A stretch of 64,000 nt of DNA, from the NCBI RefSeq assembly GCF_008254045.1, contig NZ_CP042425.1:4340001-4404000 (forward strand), given 5' to 3'. How positions within the stretch are numbered: the first letter of the stretch is position 1; every line of letters starts with the position of its first letter. The DNA is from Limnoglobus roseus (GTDB lineage Bacteria; Planctomycetota; Planctomycetia; Gemmatales; Gemmataceae). The notes beneath the pieces were generated by a model, which worked only from the letters and a program-made list of their open reading frames with translations, searched no databases and was not told where the DNA came from. Both the position numbers and the translations under genes were made by a program. Shown here piece by piece: positions 8,783 to 18,408 of this stretch.

Positions 8783-9904
8783 TCATCCAGTGCTCGCGTC
8801 GGAAGTGGGGCTTGTCCCGTCGGCCGGGTCGTAAGCGATGCGATTGCGCCCTCGTGCCTTGGCCGCGTACAGTGCCCGATCAGCCGCCCGCACGAGACAC
8901 GCCCCCGCCTCTACCCGAAAGGGGACGTCGAAGGTCGCGACGCCGCCGCTGACGGTAATCGCCCGGAGTGGCCACGCCGCCGCCTCGACCCGCTGGCGGA
9001 CTCGCTCGGCCAAAGCCCAGGCCCCAGTCGCGCCGGTCGCCGGCAGGAGGACGGCGAACTCCTCCCCGCCGATCCGGGCGGCCACGTCGGTGCCCCGACA
9101 TCCTCCGGCGATTAAGGCGGCCGTCCGGCAGAGGGCGTCGTCGCCGGCCGGGTGGCCGAAGGCGTCGTTGAAGCCTTTGAAGTGGTCCACGTCGAACAGG
9201 GCCAGGGACAGGGGGCGACCGCCGCGGCCCGCCAGGGCGGCCTCCCGGCCGAGGGCCTCGTCGAACACGCGGCGGTTCGCCAGCCCGGTCAGCGGGTCGG
9301 TGGCCGCCAGGGCCGCGAGCTTGGCGTTCATCTGTTCCAAAAATGCCCGCTTCTCGGCCTCCAGGCGGGCCACGTCTCGAGTCAGGCGGTCGTGTTCCAC
9401 CCGCACGCGTCGCGCCTCCACGGCCCGATCGAGTACCGGCAACAGTTGGGTCATTCGGAACGGTTTCAGGATGAAGTCGATCGCCCCGGACCGCATGGCC
9501 TCGACGGCCACCCGGACGGACCCCTGGCCGGTCATGACGACGACGGCCAAGTACCGATCGATTTGCAAGGCGGCCCGCGCGAGCCGGATGCCGTCCATGT
9601 GCGGCATCATCAGGTCCGTGAGAAGGAGGTCCGCGGCGTCGGGCCGGATCGCCGCCAGGGCCGTCCGGGGGTCGTCGAATCCGACTGCTCGAAACGAGTT
9701 TTCCCGCAAGACCTCGCAGAGCGTCGTGGCCAGTTCCCGCTCGTCGTCCACGACGTACACCCGCCCCCGGTCGGCGGCCGGAGGACTTCCTGCGGCTGCC
9801 GGCCCGTCTTCCTGCGGCGAGAAGATCGGACCCGACGGCAACAGGTCGGCACGCGATGGCTCGCGGACGGGACCGTCTCTAGGAGGAGTGTCTGGACCAA
9901 ACAT
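8783..9904 (-). CDS. Response regulator with GGDEF output (diguanylate cyclase)
   Basis: A 373-residue cytoplasmic two-domain protein. A receiver domain at about residues 48-160 has acidic pair DD (53-54), phosphoacceptor D97 (LLLTDLMMPHMDG), T125 (MTGQG) and K147 (LKPF). A short coiled coil (about 165-200) leads to a GGDEF domain at about 200-360 with active site GGEEF (279-283). An inhibitory RxxD site (RGTD, 270-273) lies five residues upstream, so the cyclase is predicted to be active and product-inhibited. The start is uncertain: MFGPD at 9904 has no clear ribosome site, and an alternative start lies at 9955. No partner histidine kinase is adjacent. It makes cyclic di-GMP on phosphorylation. 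Confidence 0.92.
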   Translation of the reverse strand: MFGPDTPPRDGPVREPSRADLLPSGPIFSPQEDGPAAAGSPPAADRGRVYVVDDERELATTLCEVLRENSFRAVGFDDPRTALAAIRPDAADLLLTDLMMPHMDGIRLARAALQIDRYLAVVVMTGQGSVRVAVEAMRSGAIDFILKPFRMTQLLPVLDRAVEARRVRVEHDRLTRDVARLEAEKRAFLEQMNAKLAALAATDPLTGLANRRVFDEALGREAALAGRGGRPLSLALFDVDHFKGFNDAFGHPAGDDALCRTAALIAGGCRGTDVAARIGGEEFAVLLPATGATGAWALAERVRQRVEAAAWPLRAITVSGGVATFDVPFRVEAGACLVRAADRALYAAKARGRNRIAYDPADGTSPTSDASTG

Positions 9905-10454
9905 GGTACTTCGCGACCCAAAGAGTCGTGCCGCGGGTCCGGCTGAGGCTGCCACACCTCTGCGACGGAGAGCGGCCGACCGGCCCGGGGCAGGCGACCG
10001 CCTCGATCAGTCGGATGAGCCGATGGGAGGCTGACGAATCGATTGGCAGCAGGTCGTGCTCGAACTCGTTCAACGCAACAAGAATGCCAAGGAGCGGAAG
10101 AGATGGGTGGCCCGCTCGACCGGCAGCGCGGTTGCCGCAAGGCTCGCACGGAAACCGTTCCCGTCGCCGCCCCCACCTGGCGGGGTACCCTGTGCGATCT
10201 CCGCACAACGCGGCCGGAACAGTGCCGAAAGGAGACAGCGATCGACGTCCGTGAATTGACCGACTGAGCCGGATACTCAGCGAGCACGGAAGGACGACGG
10301 TGCGACCAGTGAATCTCTCGCCCATCCACCGGATCGGGAGCACAACTCCATCCCGCCGGCTTTGCACAACGGCGAACCCATTTACAACCGTTGTGCAGGG
10401 GATTCGTTGTGCAGCGTTAGCGGATGACGAACTCCGGTCGATTTCTGATTCGAC
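9905..10454. other. Intergenic region with no supported gene
   Basis: A 550-base stretch between the GGDEF regulator and the aquaporin-ArsC gene. Short open frames occur on both strands (one at 10056-10259 reads LELVQRNKNAKERKRW), but none has a good start, ribosome site or recognisable family. The right part holds three copies of the CCGTTGTGCA-type repeat. Confidence 0.5.
10363..10413. repeat. Three copies of a CCGTTGTGCA repeat, downstream set
   Basis: Copies are TGCACAACGG at 10363-10372 (inverted), ACCGTTGTGCAG at 10387-10398 and CGTTGTGCA at 10405-10413. The first two form an inverted pair with a 16-base gap that could fold as a hairpin just past the 3' end of the aquaporin-ArsC gene. 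The same word recurs at the other end of that gene. Confidence 0.65.
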
Positions 10455-11510
10455 TTACAGCCCCGCCAACAGCTCCTTGACCTTCCGTTCGATCAAGTCA
10501 CGGACCTCGTTGAACTGTTCCGGCGGCAGTTCCTTCGGGTCGGGAATCTTCCAGTCCACCCGCTGCCGCGCCAACACCAACGGGCACTCGTCGCCGCGCC
10601 GCATCGTCACGGCCATGTCCACGGATTGCCCGCTGAACTCTTCCAGACCCTTCGACCCGTGCGTCGTTAGGTCGTAGCCCACTTCCTTCATCCCGGCTAT
10701 CGCCTTCGGGTTTACCGTGCCCGACGGCCGCGACCCGGCACTGAACGTTTCGACCTTCCCCACCCCGTGAAGGCGGGCGAACGCTTCCGCCATCTGGCTG
10801 CGGTTGCTGTTCTCGACGCACACGAAGATGACCCGTTTCATCGGCACCCCCTCCGGCTCGCAGCAGCACGGCCGCTCGTGGACGCACCGGTACGCCAGCA
10901 CGGCCCCCACCGCCCCGATCGCAGGGGCCGTCCGGTACACCCACAGAATTTCAAAGTGCAAGGACGCCACCGCCGGGGCGAGCGATCGCGACGGGTTCAT
11001 GGGCGCCCCGCAAATCGGCCCAGCGAATAGGGCCTCCAGGGCCACTACCGCCCCGACGGCGATGCCGGCCGTGATGCCCTTCTCTTTCGCCCCGGTGGAC
11101 ACGGACAGGACGACGAACATCAGCAAGCCCGTCAGCAGCATTTCCAGGACGAAGGATTGCGACTCGCCCCCACCGGGCAGCGTCGCGCCGAGCGTGGAGT
11201 GGAGCGGGAACAATACGCTCAGGCACAAGCAGGCGGCGAGTGCCCCGCCGCACTGACTCAGGACGTATGGCAAGACGCGGCGACCGGGAAACCGGCGGGC
11301 GACGAAGAAGCCGAGCGTAACGGCGGGGTTCAGGTGCGCCCCGGACACGTCGCCGACGGTGTAGACCATTGCCAGCACGATCAGCCCGAACGTCAGCGCG
11401 ACGCCGACGTGCGTGACGGTCGCGCCCGTCAGGTCGTTGACGACGATGGCCCCGCACACGGCGAACACCAGCGCGAACGTCCCGACGAACTCGGCGGCGA
11501 GTTTTCTCAT
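10455..11510 (-). CDS. Aquaporin / ArsC-type arsenate reductase fusion
   Basis: A 351-residue fusion. Residues 1-210 are a six-helix MIP channel with the first pore motif NPA (61-63, SGAHLNPAVT) and a variant second motif NPS followed by the pore arginine (CGAPMNPSRS, 172-175). Residues 224-351 are a low-molecular-weight-phosphatase/ArsC domain with P-loop CVENSNRS (nucleophile C231) and acidic loop aspartate IPDP (324). The linker holds three adjacent cysteines (PCCCEPEG). The resolving-cysteine region reads MRRGDECP, so only one of the usual pair is kept. The inferred function is reduction of arsenate followed by arsenite exit through the attached channel. A strong ribosome site (GGAGGGGGTGCCG) sits just before the ArsC methionine, so free ArsC may also be made. 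Start chosen at MRKLAAEFVG; 11567 is an alternative. Confidence 0.9.
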   Translation of the reverse strand: MRKLAAEFVGTFALVFAVCGAIVVNDLTGATVTHVGVALTFGLIVLAMVYTVGDVSGAHLNPAVTLGFFVARRFPGRRVLPYVLSQCGGALAACLCLSVLFPLHSTLGATLPGGGESQSFVLEMLLTGLLMFVVLSVSTGAKEKGITAGIAVGAVVALEALFAGPICGAPMNPSRSLAPAVASLHFEILWVYRTAPAIGAVGAVLAYRCVHERPCCCEPEGVPMKRVIFVCVENSNRSQMAEAFARLHGVGKVETFSAGSRPSGTVNPKAIAGMKEVGYDLTTHGSKGLEEFSGQSVDMAVTMRRGDECPLVLARQRVDWKIPDPKELPPEQFNEVRDLIERKVKELLAGL

Positions 11511-11545
11511 GCCGAAAGGGTAGCGGCCCGGGATGTGAAAGGCGA

Positions 11546-11595
11546 ACCGTTGTGCAGCCGCTTCCACCGTTGTGCAACGGCCTACCGTTGTGAAA
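11546..11595. repeat. Three copies of a CCGTTGTGCA repeat, upstream set
   Basis: Copies are ACCGTTGTGCAG (11546-11557), ACCGTTGTGCAACGGC (11566-11581, itself partly palindromic) and ACCGTTGTGAAA (11584-11595). They lie in the divergent promoter region between the aquaporin-ArsC gene and the efflux adaptor gene, so they could be operators for a regulator of metal resistance, or simply dispersed repeats. Confidence 0.65.
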
Positions 11596-11653
11596 AACCC
11601 GTCCTGCCCCTCACATCTGATAAGCTATTCGCTCAGGCTGACGTGCGAGATCG

Positions 11654-13032
11654 GTGCCCCCGACCGACCGCAGACGCACCCTTACCCATAGGCCCGGCGT
11701 GCCCACTTCTCTACGCTCGATTGCCCGGATCATTGGCGGCCACGTGCTCACCATTCTGACGTTCGCCGGGTTGGCGGCCGTCGGCTGGTGGGGCATGTCT
11801 ACCGACTGGAAGCTGTCCAGCCCCTTCGCCGAGGCGGAACCCTCCGAAGGCGAGAAGTCGGCCGAGGGCCCCCGAATCAAGGTGACGCCGCCGGCCGGCG
11901 ACCGGCCGGGGCGAGTCGAGTTCGCGTCGGCCGACGACGTGGCCAGGGCCGGTCTGGCGTTCGCCGCGGCGGACACCCGGCCGTTGACCGACGCCGTGAC
12001 GGCCGTCGGCACGGTCGGGTACGACCCGGCGCGGTACGCCCAGGTCGCGTCGCGGGCGGCCGGCACCGTCTGGTGGGTGCGGAAGGTGCCGGGTGAGTCG
12101 GTGGCGGCCGGAGAGCTACTCGCCCTCATCGACGCCGCCGAGGTCGGCAAGCTCAAGGGGGAACTGCTCGTCGAACTGGCCCAACTTTCCTCGGCCGAGC
12201 AGGCACTCTCTCAACTTCAGCCCGCCGCCGACAGCGGCGCGTTACCCGGCGCCCGGCTGCGGGAGGCCAAGGCGACGGTCGAGGCGGCGACGGCCCGCGT
12301 CCGCGTCAGCCACCAGGGCTTGCTCAACCTCGGGCTGGCTCTCGACCCGGAGCCGCTGCGGTCACTGTCCGCGGCCGACCGGGACGCCCGGTTGAGGTTC
12401 CTCGGCCTGCCCGCGGCCGCTCTGGCCCTCGCGAGCGGGAAGACGGAATCGACCAACCTGCTGCCGGTCGTCGCCCCGCTGGCCGGCACCCTCATCCGGC
12501 CGTCGGTGACGCCGGGCGAGACGGTGGCGGCCAGCCGGCCGCTGTTCGGGGTCGCCGGCATGGAACAGGTTCACCTTGATCTGGCCGTCGAGGAGCGGGA
12601 CGTCCGCCGGTTGAAGCCGGGCCAAGAAGTCTACTTCACCCCGGACGCGGACCCGACGTTCGCGGCCCGCGGCACGCTGGTCCACGTCGTCCCGGAGGTG
12701 GAGGAGGCGACCCGCCGGGTGTCGGCCCACGCCGAGGCGGCCAACCCGACCGGTCGGCTGCTGCCGAACAGCTTCGGCCGCGGCCGGGTGGTGGTGGCGA
12801 CGGCCGGGGCGGTGACGGTGCCCGAGGCCGCCCTCCAGCGGGCCGACGACGGCTGGCTCGTGTTCGTCGGGGCCGGCGAGGCCGCGTTCGAGGGCCGCAA
12901 GGTAACCGTCGGGCTGCGGGCCGACGGCCGGACGGCGGTGACCGGGGTGGCGGCCGGGAGGAGGTCGTCACCGCCGGCGGGCACGCCCTCGCCGCGGAAC
13001 TGAAGCGGGACCAGTTCGGCGGGGGCGACTGA
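11654..13032 (+). pseudogene. RND efflux periplasmic adaptor (CusB/CzcB type), C-terminal frameshift
   Basis: A membrane-fusion protein linking an inner-membrane RND pump to an outer-membrane channel. There is an N-terminal membrane anchor (VLTILTFAGLAAVGWWGM), then a lipoyl/barrel-sandwich half (GTVWWVRKVPGESVAAGELLALID), a coiled hairpin (GELLVELAQLSSAEQALSQL), the second lipoyl half (VVAPLAGTLIRPSVTPGETV) and a beta barrel. In the main frame the protein ends at 13003 with an aberrant tail. Dropping one base at about 12956-12958 (GGG run) restores EEVVTAGGHALAAELKRDQF and a stop at 13032, four bases before the pump gene. The start is a GTG without a strong ribosome site. One missing base may be a sequencing error; the rest is intact. 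Confidence 0.85.
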
Positions 13033-13035
13033 CCC

Positions 13036-16000
13036 ATGCTCACCGCGGTCATCGACTGGTCGTTGCGGAACCGGGCGGTCGTGCTGCTGACGGCCGCCCT
13101 GCTGGCGGCCGTCGCCGCGGCGGTCGTGCCCGACCTGCCGATCGACGCCTTCCCGGACCCGACCCCGGTGCAGGTGCAGGTGAACACCTACGCCCCCAAC
13201 CTGTCGCCGGTCGAGGTCGAGCAGCAGATCACCGTGCCGATCGAGCGGGCCATCAGCGGGCTGCCGAAGATCAAGCCCACCCGCAGCGTGTCCAAGTTCG
13301 GGCTGTCGCAGGTCGTCGTCACGTTCGAGGACGGCACCAACATCTACTTCGCCCGGCAACTGCTGGCCGAGCGGCTGACGGCCGTCGAGTTCCCGGCCAA
13401 CGTCACCGAACGCCCGCAGCTCGGCCCAGTGGCCACCGGGCTGGGCGAAGTGTTCCACTACACCCTCAGCAGCCGGACCCGCGACCCGGTCGAACTCCGC
13501 ACGCTGCAAGACTGGACCCTGCGGCCGCAACTCCGCACCGTCCCCGGCACGGCCGAGGTGAACAGTTGGGGCGGCGGCGAGCGGCAGTACGTCGTTCGCC
13601 CGGACCCGGACAAGTTGCGGCGGGCCGGGGTGAGCTTCGACGAGGTGGTGCGAGCCGTGGCCGACGGCAACCTGAACGTCGGCGGCGGGCGGGTCGTGCG
13701 GCCGGGGTCCGAGGTGCTGGTGCGGGGCGTCGGCCGGGCGAACACGGTAGACGAGCTGCTCGCCATCCCGGTCAAGCCGGCCGGCCAAACCGGGGTGGCC
13801 GTGCGGGTATGCGACGTGGCCGCCGTCGAGGCCGGCAGCGACCTCCGCACCGGGGCGGTGTCCGCGATGGGCCGCGGCGAGGTCGTCCTCGGCCTGGGGT
13901 TCACCCTCATGGGCGAGAACCCGCACGCCGTCACGAAGGGCTTGCAGGCGAAGTTGGCCGACGCCAAGACGCGGCTGCCGCCGGACGTGACGGTGACGCC
14001 GGTGTACGAGCGGACCGACCTGGTGGACCACGTCATCGCCACCGTGCGGGCCAACCTGTTCGAGGGCGGGCTGCTCGTCGTGGCCGTGCTGTTCGCCCTG
14101 CTCGGCAACCTGCGGGCCGGGCTGATCGTGGCCGCCGCCATCCCGCTGTCGATGCTGTTCGCGTTCGCCGGCATGCTGCGGTTCGGCATTGCCGCCAGCC
14201 TGCTCAGCCTCGGCGCGCTCGACTTCGGGCTGGTCGTCGATTCCAGCCTGGTCATGGTCGAGAACGTCATGCGGCGGATCGCCCTGCGGGGCGACGACGG
14301 CGACCCGGCCGCCCACCGGAAGGCCGTGCGGGACGCCATCGTCGAGGTCCGCGGGCCGACACTGTTCGGCGAGCTCATCATCATGGCCGTGTACCTGCCG
14401 GTCCTCACGCTCGAAGGGGTGGAGGGGAAGTTTTTCCGGCCGATGGCGTGGACGGTGATCTTCGCCCTGGCCGGGTCGCTGCTCTTGTCGCTGACCGTCA
14501 TGCCGGCCCTCGCCAGTCTCGTCCTCCCCCGCCGGCTACCGTCGCACGACCCTCGGGCCGTGCGACTCGTCCGGCACTTGTACCGGCCGGTCCTGCGGCT
14601 GGCCCTGCCGCGGCGGGCCGCGGTGCTGGCCCTGGCCGCGACGACCCTGCTGGCGGCGGTCGTGCTGGCCCGCGGGCTGGGGTCCGAGTTCGTGCCGCGG
14701 CTGAACGAGGGGGCCCTCACGCTCACCGTCTTCCGGCTGCCGGGCACGACCTTGGACGAAGCGGTGCGGGCGAACACTGTGATGGAGCGGCTGCTCCTGA
14801 AGGAGTTCCCGGACGAGGTGGCTCGCGTGTGGGCGCGGTGCGGCACCGGCGGCGTGGCCACCGACCCGATGGGGCCGGAAGAAACCGATCTGTTCATCAT
14901 GCTCAAGCCGCGGAACCGGTGGACGAAGGCGGCCACGCAGGACGAGTTAGTCGGCAAGATCAAGGATGTGTTCGACGGGCTGCCGGGGCAGAACTGCACT
15001 TACACCCAGCCGATCGAACAGCGGGTGAACGAGATGATCTCCGGGGTGAAGGCCGACGTGGCGGTCGAGGTCTACGGCGACGACTTCGACACGTTGAAGC
15101 GGCTCGGCGATCGGGTGGTGGCGGCCCTGGCCGGGGTGCCCGGGTGCGACGCGCCGGTGGCGGACCAGGTGACCGGCCAGCCGGTGCTGAAGGTCAAACT
15201 GCGGCCGGCCATGCTCGCCCGGCACGGCGTGTCGGCCCGGTCGGTGCTCCGACTGGTGGAGGCCGTCGGCGGCGTGCCGGCCGGCGACGTCTTGGAGGGA
15301 GAGTTGCGGTTCCCGGTGGTGGTCCGGTTGCCGGACGCCTGGCGGTCGAACCCGGACGCCATCGGGGCGGTCACGGTCCTCACGCCGGGCGGTGCTAGAG
15401 TGCCGCTGTCGGACCTGGCCGAGGTGGCCGTGGTGTACGGGCCGGCGAAGATTCAACGAGCCGAAGGCCAGCGACGGCTGACGGTGCAGTGCAACGTCCG
15501 CGGCCGCGACCTGGGCGGGTTCTTGGCCGAGGCCCGGCAGAAGGTGGCGGCGTCCGTCCCCTTGCCCGGCGGCCGGTACCGCATCGCCTGGGGCGGGCAG
15601 TTCGAGAACCTGCAACGGGCCGAGGCCCGGTTGATGATCGCCGTGCCGGTCGCCCTGTTGATCGTGCTGGCCCTCTTGTACTTGTCGCTCGGTCACGCCG
15701 GCGAGGTGCTGCTGGTGTTCAGCGGCGTGCCGCTCGCGGCCGTCGGCGGGGTGGCCGCCCTGTGGGTCCGCGGTCTGCCGTTCTCGGTGTCCGCCGGGGT
15801 CGGGTTCATCGCCCTGAGCGGCGTGGCCGTCCTCAACAGCCTGGTGCTGGTGACCTTCATCCGCCACCTGCGGGAGACCGGCCTGGGCGTGCGGGAGGCG
15901 GTCGAAGAGGCGGCGGTCGAGCGGTTGCGGCCGGTACTGCTGACGGCCCTGGTGGCGGGCCTGGGGTTCGTGCCCATGGCCTTGAATACCGGCGTGGGGG

Positions 16001-16146
16001 CCGAGGTGCAGCGGCCGCTCGCGACGGTGGTGATCGGCGGCATCGTCAGCAGTACGCTCCTCACCTTGCTGGTGCTGCCCGTCCTCTACCACCTGTTCGG
16101 CCGCTGGCTGTCGGTCGAACAAGTGGCCCCAGCCACTCCCGGGTGA
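13036..16146 (+). CDS. Heavy-metal efflux RND pump (CzcA/CusA family)
   Basis: A 1036-residue proton-driven inner-membrane transporter, full length for the HME-RND family. The N-terminal helix and family block LPIDAFPDPTPVQVQV are present. The transmembrane proton-relay motif lies in helix 4 as GALDFGLVVDSSLVMVENVMRR (about residues 395-415). The second half repeats the fold (VGFIALSGVAVLNSLVLVTF). The two periplasmic loops of about 300 residues each are complete. It starts three bases after the restored stop of the adaptor, so translation is coupled. The metal cannot be read from sequence; Co/Zn/Cd or Cu/Ag are the family options. The outer-membrane partner may be the broken gene at 16777. 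Confidence 0.94.
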   Translation: MLTAVIDWSLRNRAVVLLTAALLAAVAAAVVPDLPIDAFPDPTPVQVQVNTYAPNLSPVEVEQQITVPIERAISGLPKIKPTRSVSKFGLSQVVVTFEDGTNIYFARQLLAERLTAVEFPANVTERPQLGPVATGLGEVFHYTLSSRTRDPVELRTLQDWTLRPQLRTVPGTAEVNSWGGGERQYVVRPDPDKLRRAGVSFDEVVRAVADGNLNVGGGRVVRPGSEVLVRGVGRANTVDELLAIPVKPAGQTGVAVRVCDVAAVEAGSDLRTGAVSAMGRGEVVLGLGFTLMGENPHAVTKGLQAKLADAKTRLPPDVTVTPVYERTDLVDHVIATVRANLFEGGLLVVAVLFALLGNLRAGLIVAAAIPLSMLFAFAGMLRFGIAASLLSLGALDFGLVVDSSLVMVENVMRRIALRGDDGDPAAHRKAVRDAIVEVRGPTLFGELIIMAVYLPVLTLEGVEGKFFRPMAWTVIFALAGSLLLSLTVMPALASLVLPRRLPSHDPRAVRLVRHLYRPVLRLALPRRAAVLALAATTLLAAVVLARGLGSEFVPRLNEGALTLTVFRLPGTTLDEAVRANTVMERLLLKEFPDEVARVWARCGTGGVATDPMGPEETDLFIMLKPRNRWTKAATQDELVGKIKDVFDGLPGQNCTYTQPIEQRVNEMISGVKADVAVEVYGDDFDTLKRLGDRVVAALAGVPGCDAPVADQVTGQPVLKVKLRPAMLARHGVSARSVLRLVEAVGGVPAGDVLEGELRFPVVVRLPDAWRSNPDAIGAVTVLTPGGARVPLSDLAEVAVVYGPAKIQRAEGQRRLTVQCNVRGRDLGGFLAEARQKVAASVPLPGGRYRIAWGGQFENLQRAEARLMIAVPVALLIVLALLYLSLGHAGEVLLVFSGVPLAAVGGVAALWVRGLPFSVSAGVGFIALSGVAVLNSLVLVTFIRHLRETGLGVREAVEEAAVERLRPVLLTALVAGLGFVPMALNTGVGAEVQRPLATVVIGGIVSSTLLTLLVLPVLYHLFGRWLSVEQVAPATPG

Positions 16147-16175
16147 AACCCGATCCGGCCGACGTGGGTCGGAGG

Positions 16176-16415
16176 TCAGGCGGCCGTCGTCATGCTCGGT
16201 TTGTCGGTGGCTGCCCCACCCCGTGGGAGACCGGCCAACGCGGGAGAAGAAGGGCCCGATGCTCCCTCCTCGATGACCCGTTTGTCCGCGGCGAGTTCGG
16301 CCTGCCGAACGAGCCAGCCGCACAGGCCTGCGGTAAGAACGACGAGCGGGCCCACAATGAAGTAAATGGCCATCAGGCACAGTGCGGCGATGGGGGTATC
16401 GGCGGTCACGAACAT
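16176..16415 (-). CDS. Small membrane protein of unknown function
   Basis: A 79-residue protein with an excellent ribosome site (GAAGGAG, six bases before the ATG). Residues 10-38 form one long or two short transmembrane segments (AALCLMAIYFIVGPLVVLTAGLCGWL), followed by a charged juxtamembrane helix and a low-complexity Gly/Ser/Pro tail. It is encoded opposite to the efflux genes that flank it. No family recognised. Confidence 0.6.
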   Translation of the reverse strand: MFVTADTPIAALCLMAIYFIVGPLVVLTAGLCGWLVRQAELAADKRVIEEGASGPSSPALAGLPRGGAATDKPSMTTAA

Positions 16416-16776
16416 ACTCGGCTCCTTCGGGGCAAAGTGCAACGTTGGTGGGTTCGCGGGGGCTTACGCAACCGCGGTGCCGGTCGAGCTGCGTCGGGTG
16501 GTCCGCGGCCTAGGGCACGAGTTCTTGGGCCGATTCCTGCGATTCACGACCGGCACCCGGCCCACGTTTCCAGCAAAGCCGCTGTCGGCCGCATCGAATC
16601 GCGTGCGAGTACGGCTCACTAGGTGTGCGGCCGGGGCACAGCCGTCCCGCCGATCCGGGCCTACGCGGTCCAGGTGGTGAACGAATGCGTATTCACTCCA
16701 GCGCGGCAACCCGGGCAGAATTGGACGCCTGTGAGGGCGAATGCCTGGAGAGTCCGACCGGAATTCGTCGAAGACA
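16416..16776. other. Intergenic region upstream of the second efflux cluster
   Basis: A 361-base gap between the divergent small membrane protein and the outer-membrane factor gene. Both promoters must lie here. Short open frames are present on both strands but none is supported by a ribosome site or a family. Confidence 0.45.
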
Positions 16777-18345
16777 ATGCAGTCCGTTCGAGTCTGGAGG
16801 CCGGTCATCCGACGCCGCGTGCGAGTCCGACCCCTTTGCCTCGCCGCGGGCTTGCCGGCGTGCGCGGCCCTTGACGGTCAGTCGTTGCCCATCCCGATCG
16901 CGGGGATGCCCCCGACCCCGGCGGCCAAAACACCGACACAGGCCGAAATCCCGTCCCCGGTCCAGTCGGCGAAGTACGAGGAGCCGGCACCGCCGTTACC
17001 CCCGACGAAGACGGTCGCTTCAGGCACCCTGGCGATCAATCTGCCGACCGCCCTGGCCCTGACGAACGCGAACCCGCTGGATGTTCAGATCGCCCAAGAG
17101 CGGGTTCGCTTCGCGGCGGCGCAACTCGACCGGGCGAACGCCCTATGGCTGCCGAACGTTAACGTCGGCGTCGATTACTTCCGCCACGACGGGCAGATTC
17201 AGGACATCGTCGGCAACGTCTTCGGCACCAGTCGCTCGTCACTGTTGCTGGGTGCCGGGCCTCAGGCGGTGGTGTCGGTCACGGACGCCGTGTACGCCCC
17301 GCTGGCCGCCCGGCAGGTGCTCCGCGGCGTGCAGGCGAACGCCCAGGCGGTGCGGAACGACACCATGCTGGCCGTCGCCGTCACCTACTTCGAAGTGCAG
17401 CAGGCTCGCGGCGACGTGGCCGGGGCACTCGAAACGCTGCGGCGGGCCGACGACTTGGTCGCCCGCACGGAGAAACTGGCCCCGGACCTGACGCCGGACG
17501 TGGAGGTGAACCGGGCGAAGGCCGAGGCCGCACGCCGACGGCAGGCGGTGGAGTCGGCTTACGAGCGGTGGCAGGTGGCCAGCGCGGAACTCGCCCGCCT
17601 GCTGCGGCTGGCGGCCGGCACGCCGATCGAACCGTGCGAAGACCCGTCGCTCGTCGTCACCCTCCTGGACCCAGAAACGTCGCTCGACGACCTGCTCGCC
17701 ACCGGCTTGACGCACCGCCCGGAACTGGCATCGCAGCAAGCCAAAATTCAGGCGGCCCTCGTGCGGGTGAAGCAGGAACAGCGGCGGCCGTACTACCCTA
17801 CGGTGGCGGCCCGCGGCGTCGGGTCGAACGTGCCGGGGCTGGCCGGCGGGTACTTCGGCGGCGGCGTCAACGACGACGTGCAGAACTTCGGTGCCCGGTT
17901 CAGCGTGGACCTGCAAGCCGTGTGGGAGTTCCAGAACCTCGGCCTCGGCAACCTGGCCGCCGTCCGCGAGCGGGAGAGCGACCGCCGCCGCGTGCTGCTG
18001 GAGCTGCTGCGGGCGCAGGATCAGGTGAAGGCCGAGATCGTGCAGGCCCACGCCCAGGCGACGCGGGCGGCGAAGCGGCTGAAGGCCGCCGAGGACGGGC
18101 TGACGAACGCGACCGCGACGGCCGAGAAGTGCCTGTAAGGACTCGGCCAGACGAAGCGGGTCGGCGAGCAGTTGCTCCTGGTCTTCCGACCGCTCGAAGC
18201 CGTGGCCGCGGTGACGGCCCTCGATCAGGCGTACCGCGACTACTACCAGACGGTCGCCGACCACAACCGCGCCCAGTTCCGGCTGTACCGCGTCCTCGGC
18301 CAGCCCGCCCAGGCACTTTGCGAACCTACGGCACCCGCGAAATAG
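16777..18345 (+). pseudogene. Outer-membrane efflux protein (TolC family), in-frame stop
   Basis: A TolC-type trimeric channel subunit. The ATG at 16777 is followed by a weak signal or lipoprotein leader ending LPACAALDGQ, a proline-rich stretch, and two OEP repeats (INLPTALALTNANPLDVQIAQERVR at about residue 75 and LDDLLATGLTHRPELASQQAKIQ at about 295). The frame stops with TAA at 18136-18138, yet the same frame continues with family sequence for 68 more codons (QTKRVGEQLLLVFRPLEAV ... YNRAQFRLYR-like DHNRAQFRLYRVLG) to TAG at 18343. A single C-to-T change (CAA to TAA) would explain it. The lost part is the last helix pair, so the truncated protein is probably inactive. Confidence 0.85.
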
Positions 18346-18408
18346 CAGCTACCCACCGGCTCGCGTTCGCGGTTACATCAACAGCACGTTCTTACGCCGG
18401 AACCCGAG

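Noticed and set aside
10043..10267. Small plus-strand genes upstream of the CCGTTGTGCA repeats
   Set aside because: Overlapping frames of similar length with odd composition and no ribosome site; none resembles a protein family.
13458..14999. 513-codon minus-strand frame opposite the metal pump
   Set aside because: Antisense shadow of an intact transporter gene, Ser/Arg-rich, no ribosome site.
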